From contig NC_081414.1 of the NCBI RefSeq assembly GCF_030272615.1, forward strand, positions 824,181,396-824,245,395: DNA of 64,000 nt, written 5' to 3'. This DNA comes from Cryptomeria japonica (Eukaryota; Streptophyta; Pinopsida; Cupressales; Cupressaceae). The notes beneath the pieces are model-generated. The model searched no databases and had not been told where the DNA came from. It saw nothing but the letters and a program-made list of their open reading frames with translations. A program made the translations under genes and the position numbers. This document shows, one piece after another, positions 47,401-56,696 of this stretch; position 1 is the first letter of the stretch; each line of letters begins with the position of its first letter.

Positions 47401-49064
47401 TTAATTTATAGAAATATAAAAGAAATGCTGAACACGCTAGATGTATCGTAGATACCCAAAAATTCAATGGCCAATATAAATATGAAGATCAATCTAACGT
47501 TAGTTTCTATGAACCTTTTTCTTGTAAAATTGAGGAAATTCTATCGACTTCTATACAAAGAACATGCACAATTGGCTTAATTTAAAACTAGTGATGAAAT
47601 CTAAAAGTAGTGTGGGGTCTTATGAAAAGTAACCAAAACATGAATTAAAGATTGGTAAAGTATGAAACAATAAAACACTAGTCCAATTGAAAAAAGACTT
47701 CTAAAACACATTTACAATTTGTCATCCATTGCTTATAATAGTTGTAGATCAAGTTGGATATTTTTATCCCTGCCTAGAAAACTTAACCTAATAAATCCTT
47801 TGGTTGAATCTTAAATACCAACAAGTTTCAGACCATCAAACTCTCAAGTATGTTAGATAAGTAACTTTGCCAACAAATTACACGACTAAATTATATCTCT
47901 CATAGCACTAGCAAAACTTCTCATCGCCATTGGGTGGTAAAAGGAAGGGAAAGTTTCTATACCTTGTGAAATACTAGTAGAAAGATCCAACCAAAGGGTG
48001 GAAGCGCAAGAGAACAATTCCTAGTATTCACTTTGAAAATCCCCGACAAAGAACAAAAAATGCAATAGAAAATTGTGTAATTATTATTTTTATTAGCAGA
48101 CAAGAAAAATATTCAATGCTTGTCATTAGATTTGAATTCTAAGGAAGAATGATTTGGGTACCTTGAATTTACTAGTGTTAATGATGTTGCTATGACAAAG
48201 ATCTTTCCAGTACTTATCAATGTTTTTGTTTTTTTTAAATCTTGAAAATGTATCAATTTTTTAATTTTAATTAACTACTTACCATATTGTAATGACATAA
48301 TCATGTTGTAGACACCTAGATAATGTCAAATTCTGATCTTTAAAAAAACAAAACAAAAAAAACCTAAATTACTATACACACCAAACAAAATTCAAAAAAC
48401 TTAAAAGAAAGTATGCATTCAATGTTAATCTTGAATTTGATATCTTGATCAATATAGTACTCTTTTTTATAGATAATTGCATCAATTGTCACTTTTCAAT
48501 GAAGCAACATGCAAGATCATCAGATCTTACATTTGTTGTTTTGTGTCTTCACAATATTTGCTAGCAGGATGGACAATTAAGGGCAGTGCTTGGGGCAAGT
48601 GGGGGAATCAAGATAATTGCTGCAACTACTCAGTTATTTTTGAATTACTTCATTAAAAAAATGGAACCATTGGCATCCATCATGGAGCCTCGAGTTTATC
48701 ATCAGGTATTCCCTTTTTGTTTTTCACTTCATGAATGTGATTCTCAAGGAGCTTTCTGTACGTTCCACGAGGCTACAAATGATTAATTTTTTGTGATGAA
48801 TCACAGCTGATTCCGAATTTTGTTGACTATGAGAAGTGGACAACTGTTCTTGGAGACCATATCGAACTCTCAGAAAAGATAGTAACAGGATTAGAAAAAC
48901 GAGGTCACAAACTACGTGGAGTGATTGGTGGATCAATTTGCCAAATGATTGTTCATGACCTCCATAGTCATACAAGAGTTCAAAATTTACCCAAGAATGT
49001 TGTGCATGGAAAGCTCATCGCAGTCAGTGATCCAAGAAAAGGTGGTTTTCCTGCTGGGTTTTGA
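29446..49064 (+). CDS. GGT: Gamma-glutamyltransferase, secreted plant GGT1/2 type, seven exons
   Basis: The enzyme removes or transfers the gamma-glutamyl group of glutathione and its conjugates. In plants the GGT1/2 type acts in the apoplast. Coding exons: 29446-29452, 32060-32415, 32831-33346, 33443-33678, 44987-45251, 48568-48705 and 48807-49064. All introns are GT-AG and phases join exactly, giving 591 aa against about 570 for the family. The N-terminus is a hydrophobic signal-peptide-like stretch ([12 protein letters not shown]). Key residues are present: RETAP for gamma-glutamyl binding, [10 protein letters not shown], the autocleavage and nucleophile Thr at about 381 (DDHGTSHFS), [15 protein letters not shown] and GASGG. 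It ends [11 protein letters not shown]. The first exon is inferred, the other six are clear. Intron 3 is 11.3 kb and full of retrotransposons. No frameshift or stop is seen, so the gene looks functional. Confidence 0.93.
29453..32059 (+). other. GGT intron 1 with internal direct repeats
   Basis: The intron starts GTGAGT and ends TTGCAG. A block of about 220 bp (29787-30006) recurs at 30538-30763, beginning AACAGTTTGATAGACAGAAA and ending near TTATATTAGG, a 751-bp offset. Shorter repeats (TTTTCTTGAACCTTGGTATG near 30997 and 31203) lie downstream. Apparent short ORFs have no recognisable content. Confidence 0.7.
32060..32415 (+). CDS. GGT: GGT exon 2 (signal peptide and N-terminal large-subunit region)
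   Basis: Encodes the hydrophobic leader, then [51 protein letters not shown] and [10 protein letters not shown]. The Arg of RETAP is the substrate carboxylate ligand in known GGTs. Donor is GAG-GTAGAT. Confidence 0.95.
32831..33346 (+). CDS. GGT: GGT exon 3 (large subunit)
   Basis: 172 codons from [14 protein letters not shown] through [20 protein letters not shown], the block ADKGLRNVF and then [16 protein letters not shown] to [12 protein letters not shown]. The NGT triplet is a possible glycosylation site, expected for a secreted protein. Acceptor TTTTGCAG and donor GTGAGT. Confidence 0.96.
33443..33678 (+). CDS. GGT: GGT exon 4 (end of the large subunit)
   Basis: Encodes [36 protein letters not shown] and [14 protein letters not shown] to SHYGG. 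It ends in the middle of the Lys codon that precedes the cleavage site, with donor GTAAGT and an 11.3 kb intron behind it. Confidence 0.95.
33679..36499 (+). other. GGT intron 3, left part
   Basis: No gene or complete mobile element is evident. AT-rich intron sequence with a few unrelated short frames. Confidence 0.5.
37259..37352. repeat. Tandem duplication inside the left Copia LTR
   Basis: ATATACTAAGATTGCAAGAT and the following ACAACACCTAATCCTAA occur twice, about 50 bp apart. The right LTR has only one, diverged, copy, so the duplication arose after insertion. Confidence 0.8.
38593..38850 (-). pseudogene. Copia protease fragment
   Basis: Read leftwards: [13 protein letters not shown], then [13 protein letters not shown]. 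The DCGAS motif is the aspartic protease active site (DSGAS or DTGAS in most Copia elements). It is followed by EWFSKYQNF and [19 protein letters not shown]. Stops follow soon after. It lies directly against the nested solo LTR at 38851. Confidence 0.85.
38851..39746 (-). mobile_element. Solo LTR nested in the Copia element
   Basis: Starts TGTTGG and ends CCAACA, perfect inverted hexamers. It is 896 bp, flanked by tctca (38846-38850) and tctta (39747-39751), a 5-bp duplication with one change. It shares internal blocks with the LTR at 411-1652. It separates the gag knuckle from the protease of the host Copia, so it inserted later. Confidence 0.88.
39752..40465 (-). pseudogene. Copia gag remnant
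   Basis: From the methionine at 40465 it reads [20 protein letters not shown] and [12 protein letters not shown], a typical Copia gag start, then a stop. Further down [15 protein letters not shown] near 39845-39808 is a zinc knuckle that has lost a cysteine. Several stops and shifts make it non-functional. Confidence 0.8.
41365..42278 (+). other. GGT intron 3, spacer between retroelements
   Basis: I see nothing definable here besides AT-rich intron sequence. Confidence 0.45.
42279..44262 (-). mobile_element. Solo LTR, probably Gypsy-type, in GGT intron 3
   Basis: On the minus strand it begins TGTAATGTCCCCATTTTCAT, a clean LTR start, with a TATA-like AATAAATAG near 43920 and a CTCCAAGGC/CCCACTCTAGG leader block near 42460. 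The right flank is gtgtg. The best left flank is gtatg at 42274-42278, so the left edge is approximate. No internal coding region is left. Confidence 0.6.
44987..45251 (+). CDS. GGT: GGT exon 5 (catalytic Thr and small subunit start)
   Basis: Reads [20 protein letters not shown], then [26 protein letters not shown] and [19 protein letters not shown]. In known GGTs the chain is cut before the Thr of HGTSH, which then becomes the nucleophile of the small subunit. The Ser-Ser of PLSSMTPT holds the substrate. All are present. Confidence 0.97.
45252..48567 (+). other. GGT intron 4
   Basis: 3.3 kb, GT-AG. It contains the tandem tRNA-derived repeat at 46383-46720. The remainder shows no gene or complete element. 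Confidence 0.7.
46383..46720 (+). mobile_element. Tandem pair of tRNA-derived SINE-like units
   Basis: Two related units start at 46383 and 46571 (GAAATGAGTCACATCC and GAAATGAGCCACACCC; 188 bp apart). Unit 1 has an exact A-box, TAGCTTAGTGG (46432-46442). Unit 2 has a B-box-like GATTTGAATCC near 46664. Spacing between A and B boxes fits a tRNA promoter. Neither unit has both boxes intact. Confidence 0.6.
48568..48705 (+). CDS. GGT: GGT exon 6
   Basis: 46 codons: [20 protein letters not shown] to PRVYHQ. GASGG carries the two glycines of the oxyanion hole in known GGTs. Acceptor CTAGCAG, donor GTATTC. Confidence 0.96.
48807..49064 (+). CDS. GGT: GGT exon 7 (C-terminus)
   Basis: 85 codons plus [21 protein letters not shown] to [14 protein letters not shown]. 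The DPRKGG end is diagnostic of the family. Confidence 0.96.
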   Translation: MIPNFVDYEKWTTVLGDHIELSEKIVTGLEKRGHKLRGVIGGSICQMIVHDLHSHTRVQNLPKNVVHGKLIAVSDPRKGGFPAGF

Positions 49065-49789
49065 TGGTTCCACTTTATACAAACATCTAATTTACTAGTT
49101 TAAGTTATGCTTAGAGCAATTTAGAGGCTGCATTCTAATTTGAGTTATCTTTTCCAGCAACAATTTTTTCTAAAAAATAGTAGTCAACAAGAACATGTTC
49201 CAATATGACCCAAAACGCTGATAATAGTTTTCTTAAGGAGAAACAACAGTAACAACAATGAGTTAAAGTACTAAAAATAGGAATTGCGTTGCTTACATTT
49301 GTTTAACATACCATCAATCATAATATTCATATACTACCAAAATTTAAAAATTTAAAGATTCTAAAAAAAATAATACACATTATTTTTCTGAGTTATTTCC
49401 AGATATGCTCTGGGTCTTCTTCCATATCCCCACTGCTATTAAAATCTCAGATTGCAACACAATTGACAACCTTGACAATCTGGAGTGGCTATGAAACACG
49501 TTTAAAAATGACAAATATTATCAAGCATGTCTACAATGAGAACAATATTGTCAATATCTTTAGTAGCAGAACATCCATCGAATCATCATCATTGTCACTT
49601 TTTCAATGTTCAAGCCATCCGCCATTTCTAAACATATCAATTCACCATCTGCATGAGCAATTTTTTTATTTATACAACATTACTTTGTCTTACTCCAATA
49701 ACTAATAAAATCTAGCTTATGAAATATTCAATGTTATAGTAAGCTACAAAATAATGGAAGGGAAGGTGAAAGTAACACACCTCAAAAGG
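49065..49789 (+). other. 3' flank of GGT
   Basis: Contains the trailer of GGT. I could not identify the polyadenylation site with confidence, and there is no other gene. Confidence 0.5.
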
Positions 49790-50696
49790 TGTCTAGAAAA
49801 AATTCTTTTAATTAAGGCATAATTGCAACATATGAGTCATATTATACATCTTAAAAAATTTAAAAATCAATAATGTGAATAAAATAAATTAGACTAATAC
49901 AAGGATAAATATATTTTGTACGGGGGAAATTCTTTTGAAAGAAAAAATCCACTCCAAAGCTTTTTTAATGCACAATTTAAATTTTAATAGAACATTACCC
50001 ATAAACTTGCAAAGCAAGCCTTTTTAAGCATTTCACAATCATACAATTTAGGAGTAATTTTTGCAATAGTCTAATGCCCTACAAATTTAACATGCATGCA
50101 ACTCCTCGAGTACTCAATTTATCTAGTCTAATGCCTACAAATTTAACATGCATGTGCAACCTAAATTACCCAATTTATTTACAACTGAACAAATTGGAAA
50201 CTGCAATTTAAAATACTGTGTTAAAATTCCCACAAAGATAGTGCTTAGTTTTGACCTATTGTCCAATGCCACCTTGGAGATTTCTACTATGTGTTAAAAA
50301 TAGCATATTCTCTTATGCTCTTACAACTATCACTACTAACTAAATTTATGCACCCAACACGAGTGCCCAACTTTTCATTATTTTTCATCTCAAAATATGC
50401 ACTTGTCTAGTGAAGATTGCAAATTAACCTCCCTCTTACAAGCTCTTCACATTATATGATTCCATAGTAGATTTTTTAAAATAGGGCAATCTATATTTGC
50501 TAAATATAAACACCTTAATGACATCTCACAACACCTTACAAAGCATTGACATGTGGCACATAATGCCGACTCAAAATTCATTGCCCCATTTTTCATATGA
50601 TTCTAACTAAATAATAATAATATGTGGGAAAATGCGAAGCAATTAATAAACAAAGTCAAGAATTTCTTCAAGGTTTAGGCACTTTAATTCCCAACA
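49790..50696 (-). mobile_element. Copia 3' LTR (minus orientation)
   Basis: On the minus strand it begins TGTTGGGAATTAAAGTGCC at 50696 and is preceded by an A-rich stretch (AGTAGAAAAA) as expected next to the polypurine tract. The left edge (TG at 49790) is approximate. RT/RNase H remnants of the same orientation lie directly to the right. Confidence 0.6.
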
Positions 50697-50759
50697 TTTT
50701 TCTACTTGTCAACTACCTTGAAGAACCAAGGGAAATCCATGATCTATAAAATCTTATTA

Positions 50760-51147
50760 TTGGGGTGAAAAAAAGACTCCAAATGCATGAGTTGTTGTCA
50801 TATACTCTATCTTAATATCGGACAAAGTAACTACAACCCATTGTTTTCTCATCTAGCTTATTGTACCGCCATATAAAGTAAACACATGCATTAGTGGATA
50901 TGTTATTATAGACATCTCCAACCCAATTTGAGTCCACATAACTAAATATCTAGGGAATGCATTTCTATAAAATTACCTTGATAACAAAAGAAATACTCTA
51001 AGGTATCCTACAAGTATATCTAAATACTCTTTTAATTGCATCCTAAATGAATTTGTCTAGGATTAGATATAAACTTTCTAAGCACTCCCATTTCTTGGGA
51101 AATGTTTGGTCTAATAAATATCATAGCATATATCAAACTTCCAATTA
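50760..51147 (-). pseudogene. Copia RNase H remnant
   Basis: Read leftwards it starts with IGSLIYAMIFIRPNIS (compare the Copia GSLMYAM..TRPDI block) and continues to YVDSNWVGDVYNNISTN, the RNase H signature YADSDWAGD..RKSTSG in decayed form. Multiple stops and shifts occur. The upstream RT part lies at 55607-56520, separated by the inserted TIR element. Confidence 0.75.
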
Positions 51148-51989
51148 TAGGGTAAGTGCACAAAGATGGTGGTCAAAAAGGGGGTATAAGTGGACATTTT
51201 TTTTTTTTTTTTTTTTTTCTGAAATCAGGTGAACTTGAACTTGGAGGCAACATTTGAAAGTCATCCACTCAAGATATGAAGATAATCAAAGAACAAATAT
51301 TGTAGTACTTTGAATCTAGTTTCCAAAATACTAAACTTTTTTCAAAATTGGGTAAGATTAAGGGGTTCAAATCCTTTGCGCATGAAAAACAGACTCTGAT
51401 TTTTTCAGAAAAAACATAACATAGTGTCTGACGTGTGCATCAAAAAAGTCAAATTTAGATTTAGTATTTTGACAAATCCTTTGGTAGAAAGATAGTTGAG
51501 AGTGAGCACTAGAAGATTTGTGTTTTTTTGTAATTTTTTTTTATGATTTTTCAAATCGAGCACATCCTGAAAATTAGGTACTTGTTTGTGCGCGAAGCAT
51601 AAGTTGCACTAAAATAATCGAAAATACAATTTTTTTTTAAATTGTAAAGAATCAAGTGCACTATAATAATATATAATTTTTTAAAAATTTGAATAGGTAT
51701 ATCAAAAGTTATTAAAAAAATGGTGCATGTATGTCTGTGAGAACTATGGAGACACTGGTAAAAGAAATTCAATAATAATATGTTATTGTTGTTCAAATTT
51801 TAAAAAAATTATATAGTTAGAAAGCTTAGAAGATGGGTGAAAATATGGTGGCAATTTTAGAAATACCCACTTGATGAAGTGTAAACCTGGTGATGACAAA
51901 GTCGAGAAACCAAGTTGATAAAATAAAACACGTCAAAAAGGAGGGAAAAGGAGGGAAATCAAACTTCCAAACCGTAGATTTGTCATCTA

Positions 51990-52160
51990 GGCCTATTTCC
52001 AATCCTAAATAGTCAAAAGCGTGTACGAGGTACCTATGGTGTAAGAAGTGCGTTCAATCTTAACTATAAAAAGCACGTACATGCTATTTTTACTATAAAT
52101 AGTGCGTAAAACGCTTTTTTTACTATAAATAGTGCGTACACGCTTTTTATGTTTAAATTT
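51990..52160. repeat. 38-bp repeats with CTATAAATAG
   Basis: ACTATAAATAGTGCGTA and the following ACGCTTTTT recur in tandem (near 52093 and 52121), with earlier diverged copies. Each carries a TATA-box-like core, but no gene follows. Confidence 0.7.
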
Positions 52161-52335
52161 TGGGAGTGTGTATAGTATGATATTGTATATATAATATGTG
52201 TATATACGTATAATATATAATATTTTTATATATATGCATATAATAATATATAATATATTAAGTATATATTTACACACATATGTGTGTATGTATGTGTATT
52301 GTCTCCCTCTCTCCCCTTCTCCCTTCCTCCATACC

Positions 52336-52336
<1 letters not shown>

Positions 52337-52395
<59 letters not shown>
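52337..52395. repeat. (TC)n microsatellite
   Basis: About 57 bp of uninterrupted TC. The Arg/Glu-alternating and Leu/Ser-alternating frames here are by-products. Confidence 0.95.
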
Positions 52396-52396
<1 letters not shown>

Positions 52397-52564
52397 ATAT
52401 ATCTTCTTTTTGTTTGCATATAGATGAGGTGATAAGAAGATTGACAAGGCGGTCAACTTTTTTTTTAACCTTTTAAAGAAGATAGGATATAAAGTATAAC
52501 ATTTGAAGAAGATGAACGTATTGGTTTCTTTAGATCACGTGGATGTATTGGTTGGATAATCTTT

Positions 52565-53990
52565 ATGGGTTGTATGGTGTACTAAGAGGTCATATGGTGT
52601 CTTACGACCCCTTAGGACTCCATATGACCCCTTAGGTGTTGTTATGGGTCATATGGTGTCCTAAGGGGTCATATGGTGTTTTATGATCCCGTAGGACACC
52701 ATATGACCCCTTAGGACTCCATATGGTGTCGTTATGGGTCGTATGGTGCCCTAAAGGGTCAAATGGTGTTCTATGACCCCTTAGGACACCATATGATCCC
52801 TTAGGTGTCATTAGAGGTCATATTGTTTCTTAAGAGGTCATATGGTGTCCTATGACCCCTTAGGACACCATATGAACCCTTAAGACACCATACAACCCAT
52901 AATGACACCATATGGTGTCCTAATGGGTCATAGGATGCCATATAACCCCTCAGGACACCATACGACCTATAACAACACCATATGGTGTCCTAAAGGGTCA
53001 TATGGTGTTCTATTACCCCTTAGGACACTATTTGGTGGCATTATAGGTCCTATGGTGTGCTAAGGGATCATATAGTGTCCTATGACCCCTTAGATGTTGT
53101 TAGGGGTTATATTATGATCTAAGGGTTATATGGTACATCCTATGACCCCTTAGGACACCATATGGTGTTGTTATGCGTTTTATGGTGTCCTATGACCCCT
53201 AAGATACCTTATGACCCCTTAGGACACCATATGGTGTCGTTAGGGGTCACATGTTGTCCTAAGGGGTCATATGGTCTCCTACAACCCCTTAGGACACCAT
53301 TTGACCCCTTAGGACTCCATATGGTGTCGTTATGAGTTGTATGGTGTCCTAAGAGGTCATATACTGTTCTATGACCCCTTAGGACACCATTTGGTGTCAT
53401 TATGGGTCGTATGGTGTGCTAAGGGGTCATATGGTGTCCTATTACCTCTTAGGACTCCATATAATCTCCTATGTATCGTTATGGGTCATATGGTGTCCTA
53501 AGGAGTCATATGGTATCCTATGACCCCTTAGGACACATGCATGGATCCCTAGGATACCATATGACCCCTAAGAATACCATATGACATGAAACAACAAAAA
53601 AGGGATACCATATGACCTCTAAGATTACATTATGACCCCTAAAAATACCATATGACATGAAAAAACACAAAGTGGTGTCCTCCAAGTTCAGGCTCTCCTA
53701 TGACCCCTTGGGACACCATTTGACCCCTTAGGATTCCATATGGTGTCGTTATGGATCGTATGGTGTCCCAAGAGGTTATATAGTGTTCTATAACCCCTTA
53801 GGAAACCATTTGGTGTCATTATGGGTCATATGGTGTGCTAAGGGGTCATATGGTATCCTATGACCCCTTAGAACTCCATATGACCTCTTATGTGTCGTTA
53901 TGGGTCATATGGTGTCCTATGACCCCTTAGGACACATGCATGGATCCCTAGGATGCCATATGACCCCTAAGAATACCATATGACCCTAGA
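52565..53990. repeat. Palindromic satellite array (CATATGGTGTCCTAAGGGGTC family)
   Basis: About 1.4 kb of short units present in both orientations: GTCATATGGTGTCCTAAGG and its complement CCTTAGGACACCATATGAC alternate, giving many local palindromes. A higher-order duplication exists: the block from about 53314 recurs from about 53736 (offset about 422 bp), including a distinctive GGACACATGCATGGATCCC segment. Confidence 0.9.
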
Positions 53991-54215
53991 GAGGGAGAGA
54001 GGGGGAGGAGAGGGAGGGAATGGGAGAGAGATACACCTAAGAGAGGAGGAGAGTGAGATAGAGACTGAGAGGGAGAGACAAGAGATAAATGAGAGAGAGA
54101 GAGAGAGGGGGGGAGAAAGAGATGGAGAAAGGGAAAGGGAGGGGGAGAGAGAGATGGAGAGAGAGAGAGGGAAATAGAGGGAGAGATAGAGATAGAGAGT
54201 GACACAGAGAAAGGG

Positions 54216-54253
<38 letters not shown>

Positions 54254-54635
54254 AAGAGGTGGAGGGAGGGAAGGTGAGAGAGAGAAAGAGAGGGTGAGAG
54301 ATAGAGAGATTTTGAGTGAGAGGGAGGAAGGGATGGAAGGAGAGTACAAGAGACTAGAGAGAGAGGTGTGAAGAGAGGGAGAGAGTGAGAAAGAGAGGTA
54401 ATGAGAAAGGGAGAGAGGGAGGGGGAGGAGAGAGGGAGAGAATGAGAGAGAGATACACTTGAGAGAAGGAGAGAGTGATATACAGTGAAAGAGGATGAGA
54501 GGAAGAGACTTCAGAGAGAGAGAGAGAGACTTAAGTGAAAAGTAGAATTGGAGGGGGGGAGGTAGGGAGAGAGTGGGAAAGAGATACACATGACAAAGGA
54601 GGAGAGTGAGATAGAGGTAGAGAGGGAGAGAGACT

Positions 54636-54698
<63 letters not shown>

Positions 54699-55060
54699 AG
54701 AGAGAGAGAAATGGAGCGAGAGGGGGAGAGAGAAATAGAGTTAGAGGGAAAGAAATACTTGACAAAGGAAGAGAAAGCGGGGGGAGGGAGAGGGATAGAA
54801 TGAGAGAGAGAGACACTGAAGAGAGGGGGATAGAGTGATAAATAGAGATATTTGAGAGAGAGAGAGAGAGAAAGAGAGGGATAGATGAAAGAGAGAAAGA
54901 GGGTGAGGGAGATGAGAAAGAGAGAGAAGAAAGTAGAGAGGGAGAGATACCCTAGAGAGGGAAGAAAGTAGAGAGGGAGATGCGTAAGAGACAAAAAGGT
55001 AGGGGTTAAGGAAGAGAGAGGGGGAATGTAGGGAAGAGATGAGAGAGATAATGTTGATAT
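53990..55060. repeat. (GA)n-rich polypurine block
   Basis: More than 1 kb that is almost pure A and G on the plus strand, with GAGA runs broken by GGGA, TAGA and short CACTT or CTTAAG words. A long apparent Ser/Leu frame on the minus strand is an artefact. Confidence 0.95.
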
Positions 55061-55284
55061 AAGCATGCTGATTATTGAAATTTATAAGTCAAAAAATTAG
55101 AATCTGCATTATAACTCTTAGAGATCTGGAACCACTCTCAAACGTCCTGACAATATATACATAAAATATAATTTAAAGTATAAGAAAGATAAAAGACCTA
55201 ATGGAATGCTAAATGAATTGCATTTTATGTATATATCCTACCGAAAAACCTAATGGAATGCTAAATGAATTGCATTTTATTAAT

Positions 55285-55560
55285 AGACAAATGCGTATGC
55301 GGTTTAAAAACTAAAATCGCGTATGGGGCTTTTAGTTTCTAAACCATCTACGTGGTTTTAGTTTTTAAACCGCGTATGAGGTTCTTAGTTTCTAAACTGC
55401 GTATGTGGTTTTAGTTTTTAAACCATGTACGCGGTTAGTATACTTTAAACCCCATATGCGGTTTACTTTGGTTAGGCTCGGCAAAACGAGCCTAAACGCG
55501 TATGGAGTTCTTTAAATTTGAAATACCCCATGCGCGTTTTGTTGTTTTTCTTGTTTTTTT
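55285..55560. repeat. CGCGTATG-GGTTTTAGTTTTTAAACC repeats and hairpin
   Basis: Units of about 25-50 bp with GCGTATGNGGTTTTAG and TTTAAACC recur about six times. TTAGGCTCG (55472-55480) and CGAGCCTAA (55487-55495) form a perfect 9-bp stem with a 6-base loop. Confidence 0.8.
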
Positions 55561-55606
55561 TGGGTGTGTCCACTTTTCTGACCACCATCTTTGTGCACTT
55601 ACCCTA

Positions 55607-56520
55607 CACTCTAATAAGGTACCTTTCTTATGTCTTTAAAATCTAATAGGTAAGTAGGACATTGTGTAACGAGTAATTTCATTTGCAAAGTAATAGGAAT
55701 GTATAATAGTATAGGATCTTACATGTTAAACCTTTGCAAAATTGAATTCACATACTTACTCTAGCCATGCCATAGATTTGTATTTGATCTCTCTGTTTAT
55801 CTCCATACCAAAAATTTGTTTAACTAAACTTAAGTCTTTCATTTCAAATCCAACTACAAGTTGAGACTTTAGTTTTAAAATTAATTATATTTCTTTTCCA
55901 GTAAATAACATATTATCAACATATAGTGAAATAATTAAAAAATTATTACCATCATATTTATAGTAAACATAGTGATCCAATTTAGAATATTCATATCCTA
56001 AACTAAATATAAATAATCAAATTTTAGGTGCTACATCTTAAGAGTCTGTTTAAAGCCATACAAAGATTTCTTTAATTTATAGATCAAAATTCCCTTACCT
56101 TTCAACTTGAAGTGCTCTAGCTATTTCATGTAGATTTCTTCTTTCAAATCACCTTGAAGTTTCAAACTTTTCTTTAATTTACAAACCAAAATTTCTTTTC
56201 TTTTCACCATGAAGTGCCTTGGCTATGTCATGTAGATTTTTTCCTCCAAATCACCATGATTTTTTCATGTTTATTTCTTTAATCTCTAAATCATATGTTA
56301 TAGTGGTGAAAAGGTAGAAGATAATTGATGCCATTTTTAAAGATCTCATTATAATCCATCTCCTTTAATTTGAGTAATCTTTTGCAATCGTTTGAGCCTT
56401 GTACTTTTAAATATTTCCATTGAAAGCCAATTTCTTCTTGACTACCCATTTACAACCAATTGGTTTGTTCCCTTCAAGGAAATGTATCATTTTTTAAAGT
56501 GTTACTATTTATGTATCATA
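55607..56520 (-). pseudogene. Copia reverse transcriptase remnant
   Basis: Read leftwards from 56520: FLEGNKPIGCKWVVKKKLAF, NGNI, KYKAQ and IAKDYSN (Copia RT start), then an internal duplication (LHDIAKALHGEKK and LHEIARALQVER), then YYKYDGNNFLIISLYVDNML with the YVDD box changed to YVDN, then FEMKDL and FGMEINRE. Many stops. It was continuous with 50760-51147 before the TIR element arrived. Confidence 0.75.
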
Positions 56521-56696
56521 CATCATAAATACCTAAAGTGTTTGTATAGTTCTAGGCTCATGAATGTTCACATTTGAAATAAATATACATCTTCAATCAC
56601 TAGGTGAATACTATTCTAGTAGTTGTTTTAGTTTGGTTGACTTTTGAACAAGCTAAATTAGAGATTCTACCTCCTTTTTTCAAAATTTGGAGCTTG

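Larger units (their letters stand above)
51148..55606. mobile_element. Non-coding 4.46 kb element with 28-bp perfect TIRs, family unknown
   Basis: The ends start TAGGGTAAGTGCACAAAGAT on each strand and stay identical for 28 bases. The element interrupts a Copia RT/RNase H frame, so its borders are visible: the flanks ccaatta and cactcta join into the expected Copia sequence without extra bases if TA is counted as element. A TA target duplication is the alternative. Inside are an AT-rich 680-bp left arm, TATA-containing 38-bp repeats, a (TC)n run, a palindromic satellite, a 1.1 kb (GA)n-rich block, a CGCGTATG repeat and a strong hairpin. No transposase is present. Confidence 0.8.

Noticed and set aside
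52565-53990. Possible CRISPR-like array
   Set aside because: Repeats are contiguous, in both orientations and without unique spacers of constant size. The context is a plant genome.
54218-55066. 282-codon Ser/Leu-rich frame on the minus strand
   Set aside because: Produced by the (GA)n polypurine block. No start context, domain or codon structure beyond the repeat.
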